A DNA stretch of 5,460 nucleotides from contig JAITLA010000231.1 in the NCBI GenBank assembly GCA_031278145.1, positions 1 through 5,460 of the forward strand. Reading direction: 5' to 3'. Shown in pieces: positions 1 to 5,460 of the stretch. The stretch's first letter is position 1; every line of letters starts with the position of its first letter. The notes below the pieces were generated by a model. It was not told the origin of the DNA. It searched no databases and worked only from the letters and a program-made list of their open reading frames with translations. The DNA is from Eubacteriales Family XIII. Incertae Sedis bacterium. GTDB lineage: Bacteria > Bacillota_A > Clostridia > Peptostreptococcales > Anaerovoracaceae. The position numbers were made by a program, and so were the translations under genes.

Positions 1-2368
1 CCGCGAGCCCGCTCTCCACCTCTATCCGCTCCTTGACCTTGCCGTTGATCTGTATGACGATCTCCGTCCTGTCGCGCGCCAGCGCGGCCTCGTCGAGCCT
101 CGGCCAGCGCGCGCCGCAAATCGAGGCGTCGTGGCCCGTGAGCCGCCACATTTCCTCGCAGATATGCGGCGTGAAGGGCGACAGGAGCAGGATCAGATTC
201 GTCACGACCGCCCGGAGCAGGCCCGCGTTCGTCCGCGGGAGCTCCTTGTACTTGTAGAGGGCGTTCACCAGCTCCATGACGGAGCTGATCGCGGTATTGA
301 AGCCGAAGCGCCCGCCGATGTCGTCCGACACCTTTTTGATCGCGCGGTTCATCGCGAAGTCGAGCTCCTTGTCGGCCTCGGTGACGGCCTCATGGTCCGC
401 GTCCGCGGTCTTGACCGTGTCCGCGAGCTCGCTTACGAGCCGGTAGACCCTGTTCAGGAAACGGTGGCTCCCCTCCACGCCCGCGTCGGACCATTCGAGC
501 TCTTTTTCGGGCGGGGACGCGAACAGGATGAAGAGCCGCACCGTGTCGGCGCCGTATTTGTTCACGATCCCCTCGGGGGAAACGACGTTGCCGACGGACT
601 TCGACATCTTCTTGCCGTCCTTCAACACCATTCCCTGCGTCAGCAGCCGGGTGAAGGGCTCGTCCACGGGGCTTTTGCCGATGTCGCGGAGGAATTTCGT
701 GAAGAAGCGGGCGTAGAGCAGATGCAGGATCGCGTGCTCAACGCCGCCGATATAGTGGTCCACCGCCATCCAGTACGCGGCTTTTTCGTTTGAAAAGGCC
801 TCCTTCTCGTTGTGCGCGTCGCAGAAGCGCAGGAAGTACCACGACGAGTCGAGGAAGGTGTCCATCGTGTCGGTTTCCCGCTCCGCCCGGCCGCCGCAGG
901 AGGGGCAGCGCGTTTCGCGGAAGGTCTTGCTCGTCGTCAGCGGCGATTCGCCCTTGCCCGTGAAGGCGACGTCCGTGGGCAGAAGGACGGGCAGCTTTTC
1001 CTCGTCTTCGGGGACCCAGCCGCAGGCTTCGCAGCGGATCATGGGGATGGGCGTTCCCCAGTAGCGCTGCCGCGAGATGAGCCAGTCCCGCAGGCGGAAG
1101 TTCACGGAGGCGACGCCGAGGCCCTTCTCCTCGAGGAAGGCCGTGATCCTTTCGCCCGCCTCCCTGTTCGGCAGGCCGTCGAAGTCGCCGGAGTTGATCA
1201 TGCGGCCATCGGCCGTGAAGGCTTCCTTCAGGTCGTTCACGTCGATTGCGGCGTCGGCGGGCGCGATGACGGGGATGATGTCGAGGCCGTATTTCACGGC
1301 GAATTCGAAGTCCCTTTGGTCGTGGGCCGGCACCGCCATGATCGCGCCCGTGCCGTAGTCCGCCAGCACGTAGTTTGCGATGTGGATGGGGATCCGCGCG
1401 CCGTTCAGCGGATTGATGGCGTCATGCCCGATGTAAAGACCCTCCTTTTCGAGCGTGACGGCCGTTCTGTCTATGTCGGACAGGTATTGCAGCTTGTCGA
1501 GGAAGGCGCGGACCGGCGCCTCGTAGGCCCCGCCCGCCGTGAGCGCTCGCACGAAGGGATGCTCCGGCGCCAGCACCATGTAGGTCGCGCCGAACAGGGT
1601 GTCGGGCCGCGTGGTGAATATGCGCAGGGTTTTGTCCGAGCCCGCGATGCGAAAATCGACCTCCGCGCCCGTGCTCTTGCCTATCCAGTTCTTCTGCATG
1701 AGCTTGACCTTGGCGGGCCAGCCTTCGAGCTTGTCCAGGTCCGAAAGCAGGCGCTCCGCGTAGTCCGTGATCTTCAGATACCACTGGTCCAGCTCCTTCT
1801 TGCCCACGGCGGCGCCGCAGCGCTCGCAGGCGCCGTCGACGACCTGCTCATTCGCGAGCACCGTTTCGCAGGAGGGGCACCAGTTGACGGGGTTCTTCTT
1901 CTTGTAGGCCAGCCCCTTCTTGAAGAATTGTATGAAGATCCACTGCATCCACCTGTAGTACGCGGGGTCGCAGGTCGCGACCTCGCGATCCCAGTCGTAG
2001 GAGATGCCGAGCCGCTTGAACTGTTCCCGCATCTCCGCCATGTTGTCGCGCGTCCAGATGTTCGGGTGTATGCCCTTCCCGATGGCCGCGTTCTCCGCGG
2101 GCAGGCCGAAGGCGTCCCAGCCCATGGGATGCAGCACGTTCAGGCCCCGCATCTTTCGGTGGCGTGCGGCGACGTCGCCTATGGTATAGTTGCGCACGTG
2201 ACCCATGTGCAGCTTGCCCGACGGGTAGGGAAACATCTCGAGCAGGTAATACTTTTCCGCGCCCGGGATCTCGCGGGTCTTGAAAAGCCCTTCGTCGGCC
2301 CAGTGTTTCTGCCACTTCTTCTCAATCGCATCGAAATCGTAGCCGTGTTCCGCTCTGCGTTCCGTCAT
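1..2368 (-). CDS. leuS: Leucyl-tRNA synthetase (LeuRS), 3' end cut off by the window edge
   Basis: Class I aminoacyl-tRNA synthetase that charges tRNA-Leu with leucine in the cytoplasm and edits mischarged tRNA. I translated all 789 visible codons by hand and found no stop or frameshift. The class I signature is HMGH at residues 54-57, after FPYPSGKL. A zinc-ribbon has cysteines at 164, 167, 181 and 184. The CP1 editing domain has TTRPDTLFG from 252 and [14 protein letters not shown] with the conserved aspartate at 350, so editing looks intact. [11 protein letters not shown] follows, then a second pair of CxxC motifs (446/449 and 488/491), [31 protein letters not shown], and KMSKS at 587-591 (bases 596-610). 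The anticodon-binding domain runs on to [16 protein letters not shown], where the window ends. By comparison with E. coli LeuRS about 45-50 C-terminal residues are missing. The ATG at 2368 is fixed by a perfect AGGAGG 7 nt upstream. The gene starts 2 nt after the rsfS stop, so it is probably cotranscribed and translationally coupled. Confidence 0.98.
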   Translation of the reverse strand, partial: MTERRAEHGYDFDAIEKKWQKHWADEGLFKTREIPGAEKYYLLEMFPYPSGKLHMGHVRNYTIGDVAARHRKMRGLNVLHPMGWDAFGLPAENAAIGKGIHPNIWTRDNMAEMREQFKRLGISYDWDREVATCDPAYYRWMQWIFIQFFKKGLAYKKKNPVNWCPSCETVLANEQVVDGACERCGAAVGKKELDQWYLKITDYAERLLSDLDKLEGWPAKVKLMQKNWIGKSTGAEVDFRIAGSDKTLRIFTTRPDTLFGATYMVLAPEHPFVRALTAGGAYEAPVRAFLDKLQYLSDIDRTAVTLEKEGLYIGHDAINPLNGARIPIHIANYVLADYGTGAIMAVPAHDQRDFEFAVKYGLDIIPVIAPADAAIDVNDLKEAFTADGRMINSGDFDGLPNREAGERITAFLEEKGLGVASVNFRLRDWLISRQRYWGTPIPMIRCEACGWVPEDEEKLPVLLPTDVAFTGKGESPLTTSKTFRETRCPSCGGRAERETDTMDTFLDSSWYFLRFCDAHNEKEAFSNEKAAYWMAVDHYIGGVEHAILHLLYARFFTKFLRDIGKSPVDEPFTRLLTQGMVLKDGKKMSKSVGNVVSPEGIVNKYGADTVRLFILFASPPEKELEWSDAGVEGSHRFLNRVYRLVSELADTVKTADADHEAVTEADKELDFAMNRAIKKVSDDIGGRFGFNTAISSVMELVNALYKYKELPRTNAGLLRAVVTNLILLLSPFTPHICEEMWRLTGHDASICGARWPRLDEAALARDRTEIVIQINGKVKERIEVESGLA

Positions 2369-2370
2369 AT

Positions 2371-2718
2371 TCACACCTCCTGTGGCTCGATCCGGCTCCC
2401 GTCGCCCCAGATCTGTTCGATCCGGTACAGATCCCGCTGTCCCTTCGTGAAAACATTGACAATAACGTCGCCGTAATCGAGCAGCACCCAGCCCGATTCC
2501 GGCTTGCCCTCGATGTGCCCGAGCGTCGCGCCGCACGCCGAAAGCGCCTTCTCCGCGTCGTCCGCGAGGCTTCCGACCTGCCGCACGGAGTTGCCGGTGG
2601 CGATTACGAGGAAATCCGCAAAGGAGGATTTTTCGGCGATATCCAGGATGACGATATCGCTCCCCTTCTTTTGGCGGAGTGCCTCCGCGGCGCCGAGCGC
2701 CAGTTCTTTGCTGTCCAA
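2371..2718 (-). CDS. rsfS: RsfS from a probable internal TTG start (115 aa)
   Basis: Starting at the TTG at 2718 gives a product beginning [13 protein letters not shown] after the initiator, exactly where free RsfS proteins begin. It is 115 residues long, within the usual 105-120 for the family. GAAAGGGG lies 7 nt upstream and fits the anti-Shine-Dalgarno sequence with one G-U pair. The RsfS core is complete: [15 protein letters not shown], the EG..W.LLDYGD block that holds the uL14-contacting surface in known RsfS proteins, and a C-terminal YRIEQIWGD. The same frame is open upstream into yqeK, so the cell may make RsfS alone, a YqeK-RsfS fusion, or both. RsfS silences ribosomes in stationary phase or starvation by preventing subunit association (family knowledge). 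The stop at 2371 lies just before leuS, and the leuS ribosome site is inside the last codons of rsfS. Confidence 0.72.
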   Translation of the reverse strand: MDSKELALGAAEALRQKKGSDIVILDIAEKSSFADFLVIATGNSVRQVGSLADDAEKALSACGATLGHIEGKPESGWVLLDYGDVIVNVFTKGQRDLYRIEQIWGDGSRIEPQEV

Positions 2719-3336
2719 GCGGTTTCCCCTTTCTCTCTTCAATCCTTCGGGCCGCGCCCCGTCCGCGCCGCGCCGCGCGCATAAATCCGCAAACCGGTCG
2801 CGCGCGCGCAGGGAGTCCGCGTCCGGCCGGATGCCCTTTTTTCGCAGATGGCGCAGGGTGTTTTCGAGCGCCGTGAGGCAGGCCTCGTCCAGATCCCGCC
2901 GCGCGGCCTCCCGCAGGGCGGCAAGCCCCTCGTGCTCGCGCGTGGGCTCCGCCGCGTCGGCCACGTACAGGATCTTTTCAAGCTTTGACATATCCGCGCG
3001 GCCCGTGGTGTGGTAGCGCACCGCGTCCAGGAGCTCCGCGTCCGCAATGCCGAGCTCCCGCTCCATCCACGCGGCCGCGATCCGGCCGTGCGACAGATTG
3101 GCGTTGCCTTTCAGCGCGGGCGGAAGGCCGTAGCGGTCGATCCGCGCGTCGAGCTCCGCATCGGACGCGCCTCTGAAGCGGTCGTGCAGCAGGGCCGCCG
3201 TCCGTGCCTTTTCCGCGTCGGCGCCGTAGAGCGCCGCGAGTTCCTCCGCCAGACGCGCCGTGCCCAGCACGTGCGCGGCCCGTTTCTCGCCGAGCAGCGC
3301 CCTGAGCGTTTCAGGATCCGTACAGTCCGTTTTCAT
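2371..3336 (-). CDS. yqeK-rsfS: Fused YqeK (HD-domain Ap4A hydrolase family) and RsfS (ribosomal silencing factor), 321 aa
   Basis: One open frame carries two proteins that are normally separate. Residues 1 to about 188 match YqeK, an HD-superfamily family known for symmetrical Ap4A hydrolysis to ADP. Likely metal ligands are H22 (RAAHVLG), H51-D52 (LLHD), H83 (SHG), H109 (YHTTGR) and D127 (YVAD), followed by EPTRE. The usual HDxxK is HDRFR here. Residues 189-206 are an Arg/Gly-rich linker. Residues 207-321 match full-length RsfS, which binds ribosomal protein uL14 and blocks 30S-50S joining; visible motifs are [45 protein letters not shown] and [12 protein letters not shown] chose ATG 3336 because GGGAG lies 9 nt upstream. 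An in-frame TTG at 3366 would add 10 residues unlike the family and has a poor ribosome site. The start overlaps the nadD end by 26 nt. The fusion may be genuine or may reflect an indel near the end of yqeK (see findings). Domain assignments are firm; the single-polypeptide state is not. Confidence 0.88.
   Translation of the reverse strand: MKTDCTDPETLRALLGEKRAAHVLGTARLAEELAALYGADAEKARTAALLHDRFRGASDAELDARIDRYGLPPALKGNANLSHGRIAAAWMERELGIADAELLDAVRYHTTGRADMSKLEKILYVADAAEPTREHEGLAALREAARRDLDEACLTALENTLRHLRKKGIRPDADSLRARDRFADLCARRGADGARPEGLKRERGNRLDSKELALGAAEALRQKKGSDIVILDIAEKSSFADFLVIATGNSVRQVGSLADDAEKALSACGATLGHIEGKPESGWVLLDYGDVIVNVFTKGQRDLYRIEQIWGDGSRIEPQEV
2376..2381 (-). promoter_or_regulatory. 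Ribosome binding site of leuS
   Basis: A perfect AGGAGG lies 7 nt upstream of the leuS ATG at 2368. It is embedded in the last sense codons of rsfS (CAG GAG GTG TGA), so ribosomes finishing rsfS release on top of it. This fixes the leuS start and suggests coupled, strong initiation. Confidence 0.93.
2726..2733 (-). promoter_or_regulatory. Candidate internal ribosome binding site of rsfS
   Basis: GAAAGGGG inside the YqeK-RsfS linker lies 7 nt upstream of the TTG at 2718. AAGGGG can pair with the 16S rRNA tail with one G-U wobble. It stands out as a purine-rich run in an otherwise GC-alternating region, as expected for a retained initiation site. It supports separate translation of RsfS from within the fused frame. 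Confidence 0.65.
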
Positions 3337-3916
3337 ATATGTATTCTCCCACCGAGGCGGGAACAAGGCCTTTTATGCTCTCCCCCGCCCGCACGCGCCT
3401 GCGCACCTCCGAGGCGGACAGATCCATCGGCGCGTTGTCCAGCAGGATCACGCGCGTTCCGAAGCGCCGGCGCAGCCCCGCGACGCAGCGCCGCACCTCG
3501 CCCGCGTCGCTGCCCGGACGGTACGCCGCGATGAAGGAAAACTCCCGCAGAAGCGCGTCCGCCTCGTACCATTTTTCGAGCATGAGCAGCATGTCCGCGC
3601 CGAGCAGGAAGAAGATCTCGTCCCCGGCCGCGCCCTCGTCCCGTATGGCTCTGAGTGAGTCTATCGTATAGGACACGCCCCCGCGCGCAAGCTCCGTGTC
3701 CGCCGTGCCGAAGCGCGCGTCGCCGCGCGTCGCGAGGCGCAGCATATCCATCCGGCGCGCGCCCGCGCTCAGACCCGCGCCGCGCTTGAAGGGCTGATCG
3801 TGCACGGGCATGAACAGCAGTCTGTCGAGCGCCGCCGCCGCGAACGCGCGCTCCGCGACGGCGAGGTGCGCGTTGTGCACGGGATCGAAGCTGCCGCCGA
3901 ACACGCCAATCCTCAT
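3311..3916 (-). CDS. nadD: Nicotinate-mononucleotide adenylyltransferase, 201 aa
   Basis: Transfers AMP from ATP to nicotinate mononucleotide to give deamido-NAD, the central step of bacterial NAD biosynthesis; cytoplasmic, nucleotidyltransferase alpha/beta phosphodiesterase superfamily. The protein opens with RIGVFGGSFDPVHNAHL, the ATP-binding GGxFDPxHxxH motif (His14, His17). It continues with SYTIDSL (82-88), GADMLLMLEKW (106-116) and a C-terminal DLSASEVRRRV (165-175), equivalent to the ISSTxIR motif, and ends in YIYENGLY. Length is normal for NadD. Two deviations: the usual Gly before the second His is Ala16, and the usual PPHK segment reads QPFK (41-44). The ATG at 3916 overlaps the aspS stop as ATGA, and the motif at the very N-terminus fixes this start. 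AAGGGA directly abuts the ATG, too close for a normal ribosome site, so translation probably relies on coupling to aspS. The family is clear; substrate preference for NaMN over NMN rests on homology. Confidence 0.96.
   Translation of the reverse strand: MRIGVFGGSFDPVHNAHLAVAERAFAAAALDRLLFMPVHDQPFKRGAGLSAGARRMDMLRLATRGDARFGTADTELARGGVSYTIDSLRAIRDEGAAGDEIFFLLGADMLLMLEKWYEADALLREFSFIAAYRPGSDAGEVRRCVAGLRRRFGTRVILLDNAPMDLSASEVRRRVRAGESIKGLVPASVGEYIYENGLYGS
3346..3350 (-). promoter_or_regulatory. Ribosome binding site of yqeK
   Basis: GGGAG lies 9 nt upstream of ATG 3336, inside the 3' end of nadD. It decides the yqeK start in favour of ATG 3336 over the in-frame TTG at 3366, which has only AAAAGG 2 nt before it. 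Confidence 0.7.
3913..3916 (-). other. ATGA stop/start overlap between aspS and nadD
   Basis: The nadD ATG (3916-3914) and the aspS TGA (3915-3913) share bases. There is no well-spaced Shine-Dalgarno for nadD (AAGGGA is immediately adjacent to the ATG; a GGAG is much further upstream). This is the classic arrangement for termination-reinitiation coupling, so NadD output should follow AspRS translation. Confidence 0.85.
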
Positions 3917-5460
3917 TCCCTTATGAGCGCGAGCTCCGCAAGCTGCTCGCGCGAAACCTCGCCGGGCGCGTCGCTCACGGGGCAGACGGCCGCCTGATTT
4001 TTCGGAAAGGCCATGACCTCGCGTATGCTCCGCTCGCCGAGCAGGAGCATGACCAGCCTGTCGAGCCCGTAGGCCAAGCCGCCGTGCGGCGGAACGCCGT
4101 GGCGGAAGGCCTCGAGCAGGAAGCCGAACTTGCTCTCCGCCTCCGCGCGCGAAAGCCCGAGTATCTCAAACATCTTCATCTGCAGGGCCCGGTCGTGTAT
4201 ACGGATGCTGCCGCCGCCGAGTTCCACGCCGTTCAGCACGATGTCGTAGGCCCTGGCCCGCACGGCGGCGGGATCCGTGTCGAGGCGCTCGAGGTCCTCC
4301 GCCTTGGGCGCCGTGAAGGGGTGATGCATCGCCGAAAAGCGCCCGCTTTCCTCGTCGCGGGAAAGGAGCGGAAAATCGACCACCCACAGCAGCTCGCCGC
4401 GCGTGTCGTCGAGCAGGCCGAAGCGTCCCGCGATCTCGCGCCGCAGGAAGCCGAGGCTGTCAAAGACGACCTTGCGCTTGCCCGCGACGAGAAGGATCAG
4501 GTCGCCGGGTTTACCGGAAAACAATTTCGTCAACTCGCCCTGTTCCGCCTCGCCGAGGAAGCGGCCGAAGGAGGCGCTTATCCCGTCCGCGCCCACGCGC
4601 ATCCACGCGAGCCCGCGCGCGCCGTAGGCCTTGATGTCCTCCTGCAGCTTGTCCACGTCCTTGCGGCTCAAACGCGCCGCGCCGCCCTCTATGTTGATGC
4701 CGCGCACGTCGCCCCCGGCCGCCACCGCGTCCGCAAACACACGGAAGCCGCAGTCCCGTACCGCCTCGTTCACGCACACGAGCTCGAAGCCGAAGCGCGT
4801 ATCGGGCTTGTCGCTGCCGAAGCGCTCAAGCGCCTCGTGGTAGCCGTAGCGGGGCAGCGGCGTCTTGATCTCTTTGCCCAAAAGCGTCTTGAACACGCGC
4901 TTCAGATAGCCCTCCTGCACGGCCATGACATCGTCTTCGTCGACGAAGGACATCTCGAGGTCCACCTGCGTGAACTCCGGCTGCCTGTCCGCCCGCAGAT
5001 CCTCGTCGCGGAAGCACTTCACGATCTGGAAGTAGCGATCCGCGCCGCCGGCCATCAAGAGCTGCTTGTACAGCTGCGGCGACTGCGGCAGCGCGTAGAA
5101 GAGGCCCGCGTTGACGCGGCTCGGCACCAGATAGTCGCGCGCGCCCTCCGGCGTGGGCTTGACCAGCATCGGGGTTTCGATCTCCGTGAAGCCCTGTTCG
5201 TCGAAATAGTCCCGCGTCAGCTTCGCCACCGCGTGGCGGAAGCGCAGGTTGTGCTGCATCCGGTGCTTTCTGAGGTCGAGGCAGCGGTATTTGAGGCGCA
5301 GGTTTTCGTCCGCCTTGTCGTCGTCCTTCACGTAGATCGGCGGCGTTTCCGCCTCCGAATAGACGATCATGTCACTGACGAACACCTCCGTGTCGCCCGT
5401 CGCCAGCGCGTCGTTTTTCGACGCGCGCGCCCTGACCATGCCCTTTATCCCGACGACGTA
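3913..5460 (-). CDS. aspS: Aspartyl-tRNA synthetase (AspRS), 5' end cut off by the window edge
   Basis: Class II (IIb) aminoacyl-tRNA synthetase that attaches aspartate to tRNA-Asp. 515 codons are visible including 7 upstream of the first internal ATG; the frame is open at the edge. The first visible residues (YVVGIKGMVRARASKN) align with the end of the anticodon-binding OB domain, so about 65-70 N-terminal residues lie outside the window. Numbering from the first visible residue: motif 1 region FTEIETPMLVKPTPEGARDYL (about 91-111), QSPQLYKQLLM (126-136), motif 2 FRDEDLRADRQPEFTQVD (150-167), the bacterial GAD insertion (about 240-350), DFPLL and MHHPFTAP, GGGSIRIH, and motif 3 GLAYGLDRL (461-469). 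No catalytic element is missing. The C-terminus is slightly shorter than in E. coli. A Lys in the VRARASKN loop matches the residue found in tRNA-Asp-specific (discriminating) enzymes, but the second diagnostic residue is outside the window. The stop overlaps nadD by 4 nt. Confidence 0.98.
   Translation of the reverse strand, partial: YVVGIKGMVRARASKNDALATGDTEVFVSDMIVYSEAETPPIYVKDDDKADENLRLKYRCLDLRKHRMQHNLRFRHAVAKLTRDYFDEQGFTEIETPMLVKPTPEGARDYLVPSRVNAGLFYALPQSPQLYKQLLMAGGADRYFQIVKCFRDEDLRADRQPEFTQVDLEMSFVDEDDVMAVQEGYLKRVFKTLLGKEIKTPLPRYGYHEALERFGSDKPDTRFGFELVCVNEAVRDCGFRVFADAVAAGGDVRGINIEGGAARLSRKDVDKLQEDIKAYGARGLAWMRVGADGISASFGRFLGEAEQGELTKLFSGKPGDLILLVAGKRKVVFDSLGFLRREIAGRFGLLDDTRGELLWVVDFPLLSRDEESGRFSAMHHPFTAPKAEDLERLDTDPAAVRARAYDIVLNGVELGGGSIRIHDRALQMKMFEILGLSRAEAESKFGFLLEAFRHGVPPHGGLAYGLDRLVMLLLGERSIREVMAFPKNQAAVCPVSDAPGEVSREQLAELALIRE

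Noticed and set aside
1..2368. Possible frameshift or break in leuS
   Set aside because: Codon-by-codon translation gives a continuous LeuRS with every motif in order. It simply has no stop within the window because the gene runs off the edge.
812..2476. Very long plus-strand open frame (554 codons) opposite leuS, with a second one at 131-793
   Set aside because: Both share codon boundaries with leuS. Stops in that antisense register would need TTA, CTA or TCA codons in leuS, which GC-rich genes avoid; the break at 791-793 is one TCA serine codon of leuS. The translations are Arg/Val/His-rich with no family resemblance.
2763..2810. Alternating CG runs such as the one at 2799-2809
   Set aside because: They fall in Arg/Ala codons of the YqeK C-terminus and fit overall composition; no repeat unit or symmetry beyond that. 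They do mark a stretch where sequencing indels would be plausible.
3337..3366. Upstream TTG start adding 10 residues to YqeK
   Set aside because: The extra residues (FPPRWENTY) do not resemble YqeK, they overlap nadD further, and the ribosome site is badly spaced, whereas ATG 3336 has GGGAG 9 nt upstream.
3010..3534. Plus-strand open frame of 174 codons across yqeK and nadD
   Set aside because: It is antisense to two clearly recognised genes, low in complexity and rich in Arg/Pro, as expected from GC-rich shadow frames.
1..5460. tRNA genes, CRISPR repeats, insertion sequences, terminators or defence genes
   Set aside because: Essentially the whole window is coding for four recognised housekeeping loci, with no gap longer than 2 nt. 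I saw no hairpin plus T-run, no direct repeat array and no transposase-like or toxin-like protein.

Overview
The window is a tightly packed, single-direction stretch of a bacterial chromosome. Every gene lies on the minus strand, so transcription runs from high to low coordinates. The order is aspS (5' end outside the window), nadD, a fused yqeK-rsfS reading frame, then leuS (3' end outside the window). There are no intergenic spaces to speak of: aspS and nadD overlap by 4 nt (ATGA), nadD and yqeK by 26 nt, and rsfS and leuS are 2 nt apart. No RNA genes, mobile elements, CRISPR arrays, promoters or terminators were found.

DNA is GC-rich (about two thirds G+C by eye) with strong G/C third positions. 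Shine-Dalgarno sequences are purine-rich, including a perfect AGGAGG before leuS. The nadD-yqeK-rsfS-leuS order is typical of Bacillota (Clostridia-like) and some related Gram-positive-type lineages. I infer a high-GC member of Bacillota/Clostridia or a lineage such as Synergistota. The sequence does not settle the genus.

The genes cover translation and NAD supply: aspartyl-tRNA synthetase, nicotinate-mononucleotide adenylyltransferase (NAD biosynthesis), an HD-domain YqeK protein (family known for symmetrical Ap4A hydrolysis), the ribosomal silencing factor RsfS, and leucyl-tRNA synthetase. A possible functional link is that aminoacyl-tRNA synthetases are a known source of Ap4A, which YqeK-family enzymes cleave. 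RsfS slows ribosome subunit joining when nutrients are short. That link is inference from family knowledge.

The most unusual item is that yqeK and rsfS form one uninterrupted frame (321 codons from the chosen ATG). The RsfS part nevertheless keeps what looks like its own ribosome binding site and TTG start at 2718. An out-of-frame TGA sits 20 nt before that TTG, which suggests two formerly separate genes joined by a small indel (or a sequencing error). Otherwise this is a housekeeping region, and I see no evidence of a novel defence, mobile or metabolic system.
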